From Opitutaceae bacterium (GTDB taxonomy: Bacteria > Verrucomicrobiota > Verrucomicrobiia > Opitutales > Opitutaceae), in the NCBI GenBank assembly GCA_005786775.1, contig SYDD01000078.1, positions 1 to 7,063 on the forward strand: a stretch of 7,063 nt of DNA. Reading direction: 5' to 3'. Below are positions 1 through 6,960 of the stretch, piece by piece (the stretch's first letter is position 1; each line of letters begins with the position of its first letter). The position numbers were made by a program, and so were the translations under genes. The notes under the pieces are model-generated. The model was given only the letters and a program-made list of their open reading frames with translations, made no database searches and was not told the origin of the DNA.

Positions 1-51
1 CCCGCCGCCGCCCTCGATTCGCTGATGCGCCGCGGCCTGCGGCGGGAATAG
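1..51 (+). CDS. 3' end of an unidentified rightward gene (partial)
   Basis: Frame 1 is open from the window edge to a TAG stop at 49-51. It gives a 16-residue C-terminal tail, PAAALDSLMRRGLRRE. The alternation of Arg, Leu and Ala fits the end of a real protein in a GC-rich genome, but the piece is too short to assign a family. It would converge on the glycerate kinase gene with about 19 bp between the stops. In GC-rich DNA a 51-bp open frame can occur by chance, so this is only a plausible call. Confidence 0.35.
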   Translation, partial: PAAALDSLMRRGLRRE

Positions 52-70
52 GGCTGGGGGCGGCCCGGCT

Positions 71-1228
71 TCAGCACGCCTCCCGGACGGCGGCGGCGAG
101 GCGTTCCGGGGCTTCGCGCAGGGCGTCGGCCAGCGGCAGCCCCGGGGGCGAGATCGAGCGCGCCACGAGCCCGGGCGGCGGCTCCGGCACGGCGGCCTGG
201 CCGGCCAGCACTAGGACCCGCTTGCCCCGCGCCAAGGCCCGCGCCGCCACCGCACCCGGCCCCTTGCCCTGCAGCGAACTCGCGTCGAACCGACCCTCCC
301 CGGTAATGACCAGATCCGCCGCCGCCAGCCGGGTCTCCAGATCGAGCCAGGCCGCCACCAGATCGAAGCCCGGTAACAGCTGCGCCCGCGCCGCCGCCAT
401 CAGACCAAAGGCAATCCCCCCCGCCGCGCCCGCGCCCGGAGTCTCCGCCAGGCTCTCCGGGTGCCCGCAATGCGCGCACAGGGCCCGGGCCAGCCGGACG
501 GTCCCGGCATCCAGACGCGCCAGATCCTGCGCCTGCAGGCCCTTCTGGGGCCCATAGGTCGCGGCGGCCCCGCGGGGGCCGGCCAAGGGGTTGGTGACGT
601 CGCAGGCGATCCGCAGCGGCGGCAGGGCGGGATCGACGGTGCCCGCGAAGCCGGTGGCTTCCGCCCAATGCCGCGGGATCGGGTCGGCCAAGGCGGCGCC
701 GTTGGCCCCCACGGTCCGCAGGCCGAGGGCCGCCAGGGCGCCCAGGCCCAGATCGTGGGTCGCGCTGCCACCCACCCCGAGCAGCACCGCGCCCGCCCCA
801 GCGGCGGCGGCCGCACGGATCAGTTCGCCGGTGCCGGCGGTCGTCGTGGCCCAAGGATCCCGCTCGGCCGGGCCGAGCAGCGCCAAGCCCGAGGCGGCGG
901 CCATTTCCAGCACGGCCACGGGCCGGCCGGCCGCGCGGGGCGGCAAATCCAGCAGGGCGCACGCGCCGGCGGGGATACTGGTCCAAGGCACGAGCCCGAA
1001 AGCGGCCTTTACCGGCTGACGCCGCGGTCCGGTGACCGTTTCTGTGTGGAGGGTTCCGCCGGCGGCCCGGGTCAGGATGTCCGCAAAGCCCTCGCCCCCA
1101 TCCGCCAGCGGGCAGGCGTCGAGGGCCCAGTCGGGATGGCGTTCGCGCAGCGCGGCCGCGGCGACGGCGCAGGCCGCGGGCGCGGTCAGGCAGTCCTTGA
1201 ACTTGTCGAAGGCGAGGAGGACGCGCAT
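71..1228 (-). CDS. garK: Glycerate kinase, type 1 (GarK/GlxK family)
   Basis: This 385-residue protein matches the usual size of the bacterial glycerate 2-kinase family (Gly_kinase, about 380 aa). These enzymes phosphorylate D-glycerate with ATP in the cytoplasm and feed it into lower glycolysis. Family blocks appear in order: an N-terminal AFDKFKDCLTA (residues 6-16, usually KxSL/KDSL), PLADGGEGF (40-48), the glycine-rich GVGGSATHDLGLGALAALG (151-169), ACDVTNPLAGPRGAAATYGPQ (208-228), PGAGAAGGIAFGL (265-277) and DLVITGEGRFDASSLQGKGP (305-324). All hallmark regions are present, so it should be active. The ATG at 1228 gives the conserved MRVLLAFDKFK opening. It starts 3 bp after the stop of the DUF1653 gene, without a clear Shine-Dalgarno sequence, so the two are probably co-transcribed and perhaps translationally coupled. 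The symbol is family level: garK and glxK products cannot be separated from sequence alone. Confidence 0.93.
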   Translation of the reverse strand: MRVLLAFDKFKDCLTAPAACAVAAAALRERHPDWALDACPLADGGEGFADILTRAAGGTLHTETVTGPRRQPVKAAFGLVPWTSIPAGACALLDLPPRAAGRPVAVLEMAAASGLALLGPAERDPWATTTAGTGELIRAAAAAGAGAVLLGVGGSATHDLGLGALAALGLRTVGANGAALADPIPRHWAEATGFAGTVDPALPPLRIACDVTNPLAGPRGAAATYGPQKGLQAQDLARLDAGTVRLARALCAHCGHPESLAETPGAGAAGGIAFGLMAAARAQLLPGFDLVAAWLDLETRLAAADLVITGEGRFDASSLQGKGPGAVAARALARGKRVLVLAGQAAVPEPPPGLVARSISPPGLPLADALREAPERLAAAVREAC

Positions 1229-1231
1229 CGG

Positions 1232-1474
1232 TCAGGCGTTCGGCCGGCGGCGGAAGCGGGGTTGGCGGACGCCGGCGATCGTCACTTCCTCGGTGAACAT
1301 CGCGGCGGGACGGACCCAGAGGCCGCCGGTCCCGTACAGCGCCTCGTACACCACGAGGGGCTCGAGCGTCTCCGAATGCCGGGCGAGGCCGACCACCCGG
1401 TATTGGCCGCCCTTGTAGTGTTGGTACAGGCCCGGGGTAGGGGCGGCCGGGAGGGGAGGAAGCGCGGCGTTCAT
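1232..1474 (-). CDS. DUF1653 domain protein
   Basis: This small 80-residue protein is almost entirely one DUF1653 domain. The recognisable run is PGLYQHYKGGQYRVVG (residues 14-29), then AxHSETLEPLVVYEALYG (31-48), then LWVRPAAMFTEEV (52-64), ending in GVRQPRFRR. This matches the family pattern G-x-Y-x-HYKG, HSET, VVYxALYG, WVRPxxMF. The biochemical role of the family is not known to me. It has no signal peptide or membrane segment, so it should be cytoplasmic. It is the first gene of a leftward pair with the glycerate kinase (3-bp gap). DUF1653 genes are common as small housekeeping-type neighbours, so the pairing may not mean a shared pathway. The ATG at 1474 is chosen because an Ala/Pro linker precedes the domain directly. 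Confidence 0.85.
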   Translation of the reverse strand: MNAALPPLPAAPTPGLYQHYKGGQYRVVGLARHSETLEPLVVYEALYGTGGLWVRPAAMFTEEVTIAGVRQPRFRRRPNA

Positions 1475-1645
1475 CGGCGCCCGTAGTTGGGCGGGTGGCG
1501 CGGGGGCGGCGATGCTTTTTTCCGGGCGAGAGCGCCAATCGCTGGCGGAGCGCGGCCGCGGGGCGTAATCCGGCTTGCCTCGGGGCGGTCGCTGGGGCGC
1601 TCATCGGAGCAACCCCGCCGCACCGACACCATTCGTCTGAACCCT
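1475..1645. other. Divergent intergenic region, no clear promoter
   Basis: This gap separates the leftward DUF1653/glycerate kinase pair from the rightward receptor/sialidase-like pair, so it should hold both promoters. I see no convincing -35/-10 pair in either direction. A short T-run lies near 1515-1520, and the right half can fold into a stem-loop (separate entry). The receptor frame stays open back to an ATG at 1487, but the translated upstream 53 residues are Arg/Gly-rich and would sit in front of a perfect signal peptide, so I treat that stretch as untranslated leader. Confidence 0.5.
1594..1616 (+). promoter_or_regulatory. Possible stem-loop in the receptor leader
   Basis: GGGG (1594-1597) pairs with CCCC (1613-1616), and GCTC (1599-1602) pairs with GAGC (1607-1610) around an ATCG loop, with a C/AA internal bulge. 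An outer CGGT (1586-1589) can also pair with ACCG (1622-1625). It ends about 20 to 30 nt before the receptor ATG. No known riboswitch consensus was recognised; a cobalamin-type core was looked for and not found. In DNA this GC-rich such a fold may be chance. Confidence 0.25.
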
Positions 1646-4021
1646 ATGAAGCTCCCGTTCCGTCCGTCGTTGGCCCTCGTCTCCCTGCTGCTGCTGTCCG
1701 CGCTGGCGGGCCGCGCCGCGGCGCCCGCACCCGCGGCGGCCGCGGAGGAGGTCATCGCCCTGCCGGAGTTCGCCGTCACCAGCTCGGCCGATAACACTTG
1801 GGCGGCGGCCAGTTCCGTTTCCGGCACGCGGACCAACGTGCCGATCCAGAATCTCGCGCGTTCGATTCAAGTGCTGACCAGCGAGTTTCTCGCGGACCTG
1901 GGAGCCGATAATCTCTCCGACGCGGCCGCGTTCCTCACGGGCGTGACCTCGCAAGGCAAACAGGACGCGGTGTTCGATAACAATACCTTTACCGTGCGCG
2001 GGATGCGGCAGAACCGGCATTACCGCGATGGCGTGAAGGAAGGATTCGTGGGAATGATCAGCGATACCCTGACGGTCGACCGCGTGGAGTCACTGCGTGG
2101 CCCGAGCTCGCTGTTGGCGGGCGTCGTGGAGCCTGGTGGGATGATCAACCAGATCAGCAAGCGCCCGCGGACGCGCAACGAGACTACGACCAAGCTCACG
2201 GTCGGCTCGTGGAATTACGTCCGGGGCGAGCTGGACGCCTCGTTCGCGCCGTCGCGGCAGTTCGCCCTGCGCACCGCCCTGGCGTACCAAGACGGCAACA
2301 GCTGGCGCCCGTGGGAAAGCAGCCGCCGCAAGGTGGCCTATGCCGCCGCGGTGTACCGTTTCGCGCCCGAGACGATCGTTAACCTCCGCGCCGAGAGCAT
2401 CAAGTATGAGGGCAACGTCGCCATCGCGATCCCGGGCATCCGCATCCCGACCACCGCGACCGCGACCAGCGCGACCGCGGCCCCGGCGGCGGGCGCCTAC
2501 GCCTTCGGCTACGTGCCGGAGGAGATCCTGCCGTGGGATTTCAATCCCTTCGGGCCGAACAATCTCCGCACCCAGGAGGTGTACCGCGCCGGCCTCGATG
2601 TGCAGCACCGCTTCAACCGCACCTTCTCGACGCGGGCCGCCACCCTCTGGTCCCGCAGTGACCGGCGCGACCTGCGCCTCTCGGGCAGCGCCTCCTCCGT
2701 GATCGCCCGGTTCCTCAACCCGGCGGCAGGCAACGTCCGCGGCAATGTCGTGGCCGATGAGATCCGCTGGTCCGCGACCAAGGACGACGAGACCTGGGAC
2801 ATTTGGACCTACCAGGCCGACCTGCGCGGGCAGTTCCAGTACGCCGGGCTCCGCCACGAGGCTATCCTCGGCGTGGAACGCATCGAGTCCCGCAACTGGC
2901 GCGACCGCACGGACACCCCGAACTCGACCAGCACGGCCCTAGGCGCCGCGCCCTCCACCAACCCGAACGCGCTCGCTCGTTACAAGTTCCCCACCTCCGC
3001 GACCGGTCCGCTGTTCGCCTCCGACTTCCAGCCGGCTTGGCGCGAGATGACGGACCTGACCCGCTATTCGAGCCCGAACTCCTACGTCGATCAGCGGCTG
3101 ATCCGGGGCGCCATCTCTTTCACCAACGTCGTGAGCACCGCCAACGACCGCTGGCACCTCCTGGCCGGCGTCCGCCGCGACCACGGCGAGAACAACGCCC
3201 TCACCGGCGCCACCGCCGCCGCCCTCGCCCCGCAGGCCCTGCCGGTGGAGAACGCCACCTCCTCCACGGTGGGCCTCCTGTACCGGCCCGTGCCCGCGCT
3301 GTCCTTCTATGTCTCCGCCAGCGACTCCTTCTCGGGGGTGCCGACCGGCATCGACGTCTACGGCCGGCTGCTGGACAAGCCCGAGTCGGGCGAGTCGCTC
3401 GAGGCGGGCATCAAGTCCTCGCTGCTCGGCGGCCGGCTGACCCTCGAGGCGGCGGTCTTCGAGCTGGACCGGCGCAACACGCGGCGGCAGCTGACCGATT
3501 CCGAGATCATCGCGGTGCTGGGTTCGCTGCCGAGCGGGGCGCGGAGCACGCAGGATAACGGCGAGGAGTCGCGGGGCTTCGAGGTGCAGGCGTTGGCGCG
3601 GCCGTTCGCGGGTTACCAGGCGTCCCTGACCTTCTCGCGCATCGACACCCAGCTGGTGGCGCCGGACAACCGCGTCCGCAATGGCGGGCCGATCACCGGC
3701 CGGCCGCGTGCGAACGGGAGCCTGTTCCACAAGTACACCTTCGCCGGCGGCCCCCTCGCCGGGCTCGGCCTGACCAACGGCATCGTCTGGGTGGATGGCC
3801 GCCGGGCGGACAGCATCAGCGGCGTGACCGGCCAGGTGACCAACTACATCCCCGGCTACACCCGGCTGGACTTCGGCGCCACCTACGGGGCGCGCCTGCT
3901 GGGCCGGCCGTGCACCTTCAGCCTGAGCGTCCGCAACGCCGCCAACCGGAAGATCATGGAGGGCCTGCAGAGCAAGGGCGACCTCCGCAGCTTCCGCTTC
4001 GCGGTGGGCACGCGCTTCTGA
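1646..4021 (+). CDS. TonB-dependent outer-membrane receptor, FhuA/siderophore-receptor-like
   Basis: This 791-residue outer-membrane transporter imports a ligand across the outer membrane with energy from TonB-ExbB-ExbD. From the ATG at 1646 it has a classic signal peptide (MKLPFRPS, then a Leu-rich core at 9-22, then an Ala-rich cleavage region to about 34) and a short TonB-box-like EVIALPEF (35-42). The plug domain has SIQVLTSEFLADLG (73-86), FTVRGM (115-120), YRDGV (126-130) and the diagnostic VESLRGPSSLLAGVVEPGG (147-165) followed by INQISKRP. A long beta-barrel follows, ending in the aromatic C-terminus FRFAVGTRF. The 'LRGPSSLLAG..PGG.IN...KRP' block resembles FhuA/FpvA-type siderophore receptors more than SusC proteins, but the ligand cannot be read from sequence. 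The frame could start at 1487, but that would bury the signal peptide. The next gene begins 10 bp downstream, so the two are likely one transcript. Confidence 0.93.
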   Translation: MKLPFRPSLALVSLLLLSALAGRAAAPAPAAAAEEVIALPEFAVTSSADNTWAAASSVSGTRTNVPIQNLARSIQVLTSEFLADLGADNLSDAAAFLTGVTSQGKQDAVFDNNTFTVRGMRQNRHYRDGVKEGFVGMISDTLTVDRVESLRGPSSLLAGVVEPGGMINQISKRPRTRNETTTKLTVGSWNYVRGELDASFAPSRQFALRTALAYQDGNSWRPWESSRRKVAYAAAVYRFAPETIVNLRAESIKYEGNVAIAIPGIRIPTTATATSATAAPAAGAYAFGYVPEEILPWDFNPFGPNNLRTQEVYRAGLDVQHRFNRTFSTRAATLWSRSDRRDLRLSGSASSVIARFLNPAAGNVRGNVVADEIRWSATKDDETWDIWTYQADLRGQFQYAGLRHEAILGVERIESRNWRDRTDTPNSTSTALGAAPSTNPNALARYKFPTSATGPLFASDFQPAWREMTDLTRYSSPNSYVDQRLIRGAISFTNVVSTANDRWHLLAGVRRDHGENNALTGATAAALAPQALPVENATSSTVGLLYRPVPALSFYVSASDSFSGVPTGIDVYGRLLDKPESGESLEAGIKSSLLGGRLTLEAAVFELDRRNTRRQLTDSEIIAVLGSLPSGARSTQDNGEESRGFEVQALARPFAGYQASLTFSRIDTQLVAPDNRVRNGGPITGRPRANGSLFHKYTFAGGPLAGLGLTNGIVWVDGRRADSISGVTGQVTNYIPGYTRLDFGATYGARLLGRPCTFSLSVRNAANRKIMEGLQSKGDLRSFRFAVGTRF
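2450..2491 (+). repeat. Short ACC/GCG low-complexity repeat inside the receptor
   Basis: In-frame alternation of ACC and GCG codons encodes TTATATSATAAPAA (receptor residues about 269-282). It lies in the beta-barrel part, probably in an extracellular loop. The repeat unit is 6 bp, so slippage would change loop length without breaking the frame. There are only about four imperfect units, and no evidence of variation is visible here. Confidence 0.5.
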
Positions 4022-4031
4022 GGGCGGCCCG

Positions 4032-5309
4032 ATGGCGCGGCGCTGGTCTCCGCTCCTGCTGGCCGTCCTCGCCCTCGGCGGCGCGGCGGCTGGCGCGGAG
4101 GTGCGGCGCGAACTGTTCCTAGCGTCGCCCGGCGCCGGCACGGCGGTCCTGGCCGCCACGTACTACACGCGGCCGGAGGGGCGCGACCTGTTGTCCATCC
4201 ATCAGCTGATGTCGCGGTCGGACACCGTGGACGTGGCGTACCTGCGGCACTCCGCGGACCACGGCCGCACCTGGTCGGCCGCGACGGGTGTGCCCACGTT
4301 GGAACCGCGGGCCGAAGGCAAGTTGCGCCGGGCCCTGCGGGGTGGTGTGGCGGATCCGTTCACGGGCCGGTTCGTGCGCTTTTACCTGGAGGCGCTGTTG
4401 CCCAACGACGACCCCCTCGAGGGGATGCGGCGCTGGCAGGTGTTTTACGCGGTTTCGGCGGATGGGGGGCGCTCGTGGGGCATCGACGAGCCCGTGGTGC
4501 ACCGGGGTGAGGGGTTTTCGCGGGAGCACCCGCTCCCGGGTGTCCACGTTGGCCGCAATGCCTTTATGGTGGGCGACCTCGCCTCCGTTCCCCTCGTGTT
4601 GGCGGACGGCACGATCCTCGTGCCGGTGATGATCACCCCGCAGGGTCCGGATGGGAATTATCACAACCCGGGGGGCGGCTACACCTATTCGGACGCGGCG
4701 GCGCTGCGGGGGCGGTGGCGGGCGGACGGCCGGATTGACTGGGAACTCTCGGCGCTGATTCGGGGCGACTCAGCGCGTTCGACGCGGGGGCTGGATGAGC
4801 CGACCTTCGCGCCGCTGGCCGACGGGCGGATCCTGGCGGTGCTGCGGGGTTCCAATGGCGGCAAGCCGGCGCTGCCCGCCCGCCGCTGGGCGGCGTGGTC
4901 CGCGGATGGCGGGCGCACGTGGACCGAGGCGACGCCGTGGACCTACGCGGACGACGGCGAGTTCTTCTCCCCCAGTTCCTGTTCCCAGCTCGTGCCGCAT
5001 TCGTCGGGCCGGCTGTATTGGATCGGAAATCTCACGCCGGTGAATCCGGACGGCAACCGGCCGCGGTACCCGCTGGTGGTGGGCGAGGTGGACCGGCGGT
5101 CGGGGCTGCTGCGGCGGGAGACCGTGCGAACGGTGGACACGCGGGGGCCGGGGGACAGCGCGCAGCTGACCTTGTCAAATTTCGCAGCGCGGGAGGACCG
5201 GGAGACGGGTGAGCTGGTAATCAACCTGAGCCGCCTGTTCCAGCGTTCGCCGCCGGAGGGCATCGACTGGACGTCCGACGCGTACTTGTACCGCGTGCCC
5301 GTGCCGTGA
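4032..5309 (+). CDS. Secreted Asp-box (BNR/sialidase-fold) protein, putative glycoside hydrolase
   Basis: This 425-residue protein has a signal peptide (MARRW, hydrophobic core 7-20, likely cleavage near residue 22 after AGA), so it should be periplasmic or exported. Three Asp-box motifs (SxDxGxTW) mark a six-bladed beta-propeller of the sialidase superfamily: SADHGRTW (74-81), SADGGRSW (142-149) and SADGGRTW (290-297). DEPTFAPLADGRILAVLRG (255-273) resembles the blade carrying the catalytic Glu (E256) and an Arg (R272), and NRPRYPLVV (342-350) may carry the third Arg. The N-terminal YRIP/FRIP motif of true GH33 sialidases is not visible, so sialic acid should not be assumed as substrate; another sugar or an ester is possible. 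It starts 10 bp after the receptor stop, which suggests co-expression with that transporter. Its 3' coding end (residues 388-416) is repeated at 6973-7063. Confidence 0.85.
   Translation: MARRWSPLLLAVLALGGAAAGAEVRRELFLASPGAGTAVLAATYYTRPEGRDLLSIHQLMSRSDTVDVAYLRHSADHGRTWSAATGVPTLEPRAEGKLRRALRGGVADPFTGRFVRFYLEALLPNDDPLEGMRRWQVFYAVSADGGRSWGIDEPVVHRGEGFSREHPLPGVHVGRNAFMVGDLASVPLVLADGTILVPVMITPQGPDGNYHNPGGGYTYSDAAALRGRWRADGRIDWELSALIRGDSARSTRGLDEPTFAPLADGRILAVLRGSNGGKPALPARRWAAWSADGGRTWTEATPWTYADDGEFFSPSSCSQLVPHSSGRLYWIGNLTPVNPDGNRPRYPLVVGEVDRRSGLLRRETVRTVDTRGPGDSAQLTLSNFAAREDRETGELVINLSRLFQRSPPEGIDWTSDAYLYRVPVP
5191..5281 (+). repeat. Left copy of direct repeat (3' part of sialidase-like gene)
   Basis: This 91-bp stretch covers codons 387 to 417 of the intact Asp-box gene. 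It matches 6973-7063 at 85 of 91 positions without gaps by my hand alignment, at a spacing of 1782 bp. The match starts abruptly at 5191/6973. It may extend past 5281, but the window ends there on the right side. Confidence 0.95.
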
Positions 5310-5312
5310 GGG

Positions 5313-5325
5313 GGCGCCTCGCGCC
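5313..5325. terminator. Small hairpin between convergent genes, weak terminator candidate
   Basis: GGCGC (5313-5317) and GCGCC (5321-5325) can form a 5-bp stem around a CTC loop, 3 bp after the stop of the sialidase-like gene. No T-run follows on either strand, so it is not a canonical intrinsic terminator. The position between two convergent genes is the main argument. Confidence 0.25.
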
Positions 5326-5358
5326 AAACCAGCGATGGAAACCCGGGCTGAGTCCGGC

Positions 5359-6588
5359 CTACTTCAGGGAATCGATCCCTGCAGACCAGGCTTGCTGCAT
5401 GCGGACTGAGGTGTCTTTCGCCTGCGGATCGAGGTCGGACAAGGTCCCCAAGTCCCGGGCAATCCGGGCAACTCCGTCCAAGACCTCGGCCACGATGGCC
5501 TTGGCGGCCGCTTCCGTGAGCTGGCACCGTTGCCGCCCGAAGCGCACCAGCCGTTTGGCGTCCGGCCAGCGCTTGGAGCCATCCAGAGTCAGAGCCAGAC
5601 AGTCGTCGGGCAGGTAAACCGAGGTGGTGACGATGTCGAAAGCGGGCGCCAAGGATACGGTGCCGGTCGGGTCGTCGTAGACCACGCCGAAGTTCTTGCG
5701 GTGGGCGTCACCGTTCCGCACCGCGACGGAAAGGACGAGCGACCGGAAGAAGCGGGCCAATTCCGCTGTCGTGCCCTCCGGTCCGCGCAGGCTGCTGGCC
5801 AGCGTGGCGGCCAACTGCTCATAACTGCCCTCGTATTTCTCCCGGGACAACCGGCCGTCGAGGGCGCAGCCGTCCTCGAAGGCGAGGTAGGTGCCGTCCG
5901 CCTTCAGGTCGAAGCGCTCCACGATCAGCAGATGTCCCCCCGTCGCGATCTCGACGGGGGGCACCGGCAACCCCGCGCTCTTGGCCGCCTGCAGGCAGAA
6001 GTACTCGTTGGCGGCCAACCCCGGATACTTCCCCGCGTCGAACGACTTCACGATGTGGGTGGTGCCCTGGGCCGTCACCCGCTCGCGCCCCGGCAGCGGG
6101 CTGAACCTGCTGGTGCCTAGGCTGCCGTCGTCGCGGATCAGCAGCTTCGGCTGGACCCCCGCCACGCCGGAATACTGGGCGTAGCGCCGGAGCAGTTCGG
6201 CAAACAGCCCATCGGTCCCCCGGCTCGCGAGGAGTTCCCGCAGATTTTGCGGCGGGACCTGGTCGAGGTCTTCGGGCGAACGTCCGAGGCGCAGTCGACC
6301 GATCAGCGAACGGCCGACAATTTCCAGCAAGGCAAGGTCATCGAAAACCGGCAGCGCCTTCGCGAACAGGTGGTGGAGCGCTTCCCGCAGGGCTCCTTCC
6401 GGCAGGCTCTGGTCGAACACCGGATGCAGCACCGAAGCGCGCTCAGCCAGATACGGGGCGCGATCGACCGGCATCAGCAATGAGACCGCCAATTCCTCCG
6501 GCACCCCTTCGGCGTAGACGAAGCGGTTCGCCGGGTCCTCGCGCGTGAGGGCGCCGACGGCGCGTCGGTTGACGAAAACGTCAGCCAC
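5359..6588 (-). CDS. hipA: HipA-family Ser/Thr kinase toxin
   Basis: This full-length 409-residue HipA is the toxin kinase of a type II toxin-antitoxin pair. In E. coli HipA phosphorylates glutamyl-tRNA synthetase, halting translation and causing persistence; the target here is unknown. The N-terminal subdomain is present (residues 1 to about 105, FVYAEGVPEELAVSLLMP at 23-40), so this is not the split HipS/HipT form. Kinase motifs follow: SGVAGVQPKLLI (140-151, ATP and autophosphorylation loop), HIVKSF with K181, AANEYFCLQAAKSAGL (192-207), LIVERFD (221-227), catalytic NGDAHRKNF (292-300, D294 and N299) and LAPAFDI (313-319, metal-binding D318). No key residue is missing. It starts at GTG 6588 and overlaps the 3' end of the antitoxin gene by 8 bp, a sign of translational coupling. 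It converges on the sialidase-like gene with a 49-bp gap. Confidence 0.92.
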   Translation of the reverse strand: MADVFVNRRAVGALTREDPANRFVYAEGVPEELAVSLLMPVDRAPYLAERASVLHPVFDQSLPEGALREALHHLFAKALPVFDDLALLEIVGRSLIGRLRLGRSPEDLDQVPPQNLRELLASRGTDGLFAELLRRYAQYSGVAGVQPKLLIRDDGSLGTSRFSPLPGRERVTAQGTTHIVKSFDAGKYPGLAANEYFCLQAAKSAGLPVPPVEIATGGHLLIVERFDLKADGTYLAFEDGCALDGRLSREKYEGSYEQLAATLASSLRGPEGTTAELARFFRSLVLSVAVRNGDAHRKNFGVVYDDPTGTVSLAPAFDIVTTSVYLPDDCLALTLDGSKRWPDAKRLVRFGRQRCQLTEAAAKAIVAEVLDGVARIARDLGTLSDLDPQAKDTSVRMQQAWSAGIDSLK

Positions 6589-6895
6589 GGAGTTTGCCCG
6601 GGTTCAGTTGGGCGAGCACGGCGTCGGTCTCCCGAAAGGCCTCCTGCCGCTCCGCGCGATTGCGGGCGTAGGCCTCGTGCAGCGTCAGTGGGCGCCGTGG
6701 CCGGACCGTGATTTCCAAACCCAAGCGATCGGCGATCTGAGCCAGCTTCCGGATGCCGAGATCCCCGATCACGCCGGTCTCCAGTTGCGAGAGGGTGGCC
6801 CGACTCATCCCCAAACGCCCGGCCAACTCGGCCTGCGTCAGGCCCGCCTGCTTTCGTGCGGTCCGAATCATCAAGCCGGTTTGCGCGAAGTTCAT
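6581..6895 (-). CDS. hipB: HipB-like HTH antitoxin (XRE family)
   Basis: This 104-residue protein has an XRE/Cro-type helix-turn-helix. From the ATG at 6895 the domain runs from about residue 8 to 62, with GLTQAELAGRLGMSRATLSQ as the two DNA-contact helices, then LETG and a third pair, DLGIRKLAQIADRLGLEI. A charged tail of about 40 residues (RPRRPLTLHEAYARNRAERQ onward) follows, which in HipB-type proteins contacts or covers the toxin. Expected roles are neutralising HipA and repressing the operon with HipA as co-repressor. The frame also has a TTG at 6913 that would add six residues. I prefer ATG because the extra codons lie inside an 18-bp palindrome directly upstream that looks like the operator. 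Neither start has a well-spaced Shine-Dalgarno sequence. It overlaps hipA by 8 bp. Confidence 0.9.
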   Translation of the reverse strand: MNFAQTGLMIRTARKQAGLTQAELAGRLGMSRATLSQLETGVIGDLGIRKLAQIADRLGLEITVRPRRPLTLHEAYARNRAERQEAFRETDAVLAQLNPGKLRG

Positions 6896-6912
6896 GTATC
6901 GTATGCGATACA
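6895..6912. promoter_or_regulatory. Operator-like palindrome 1 at the hipB start
   Basis: TGTATCGTATGCGATACA has perfect 7-bp arms (TGTATCG/CGATACA) around a 4-bp centre. Its first base is the A of the hipB ATG on the minus strand. HipB proteins bind short TATCC-type palindromes at their own promoters; this sequence differs from that of E. coli, but position and symmetry fit. Binding here would cover the translation start region and block early transcription. Confidence 0.65.
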
Positions 6913-6932
6913 ATTCCTGCTAAATAGGGGAG

Positions 6933-6960
6933 TTCACAACCGAAAAGTATCGCATATAAT
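6933..6960 (+). promoter_or_regulatory. Rightward sigma70-like promoter candidate
   Basis: TTCACA (6933-6938, five of six to the -35 consensus) is followed after 16 bp by a perfect TATAAT (6955-6960). It points away from hipB, into the truncated sialidase-like copy. The opposite strand offers TATTAT (6961-6956) as a -10 for hipBA, but I find no matching -35. The -10 lies inside palindrome 2, so antitoxin binding would silence it. Only consensus similarity supports the call. Confidence 0.4.

Noticed and set aside
461..1486. A 341-codon open frame on the plus strand opposite the glycerate kinase and DUF1653 genes
   Set aside because: It is antisense to two clear families and its translation is Gly/Arg/Ala-rich without domain signals. 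Long antisense frames are expected in DNA with this GC content.
1487..1645. N-terminal extension of the receptor from the ATG at 1487
   Set aside because: The extension is Arg/Gly-rich and would place a complete signal peptide in the middle of the protein. The ATG at 1646 is followed directly by that signal peptide.
1475..1645. Cobalamin or fluoride riboswitch upstream of the receptor
   Set aside because: The conserved cores of those classes were looked for by eye and not found; only generic GC-rich pairing is present.
2939..4159. A 406-codon open frame on the minus strand across the end of the receptor and the start of the sialidase-like gene
   Set aside because: It lies opposite two well-supported genes, and its translation is Arg/Ala/Gly-rich low-complexity sequence with no recognisable motif.
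5530..6120. A 196-codon plus-strand open frame opposite hipA
   Set aside because: It is a shadow of hipA; every conserved kinase motif is on the minus strand and no domain is visible in this frame.
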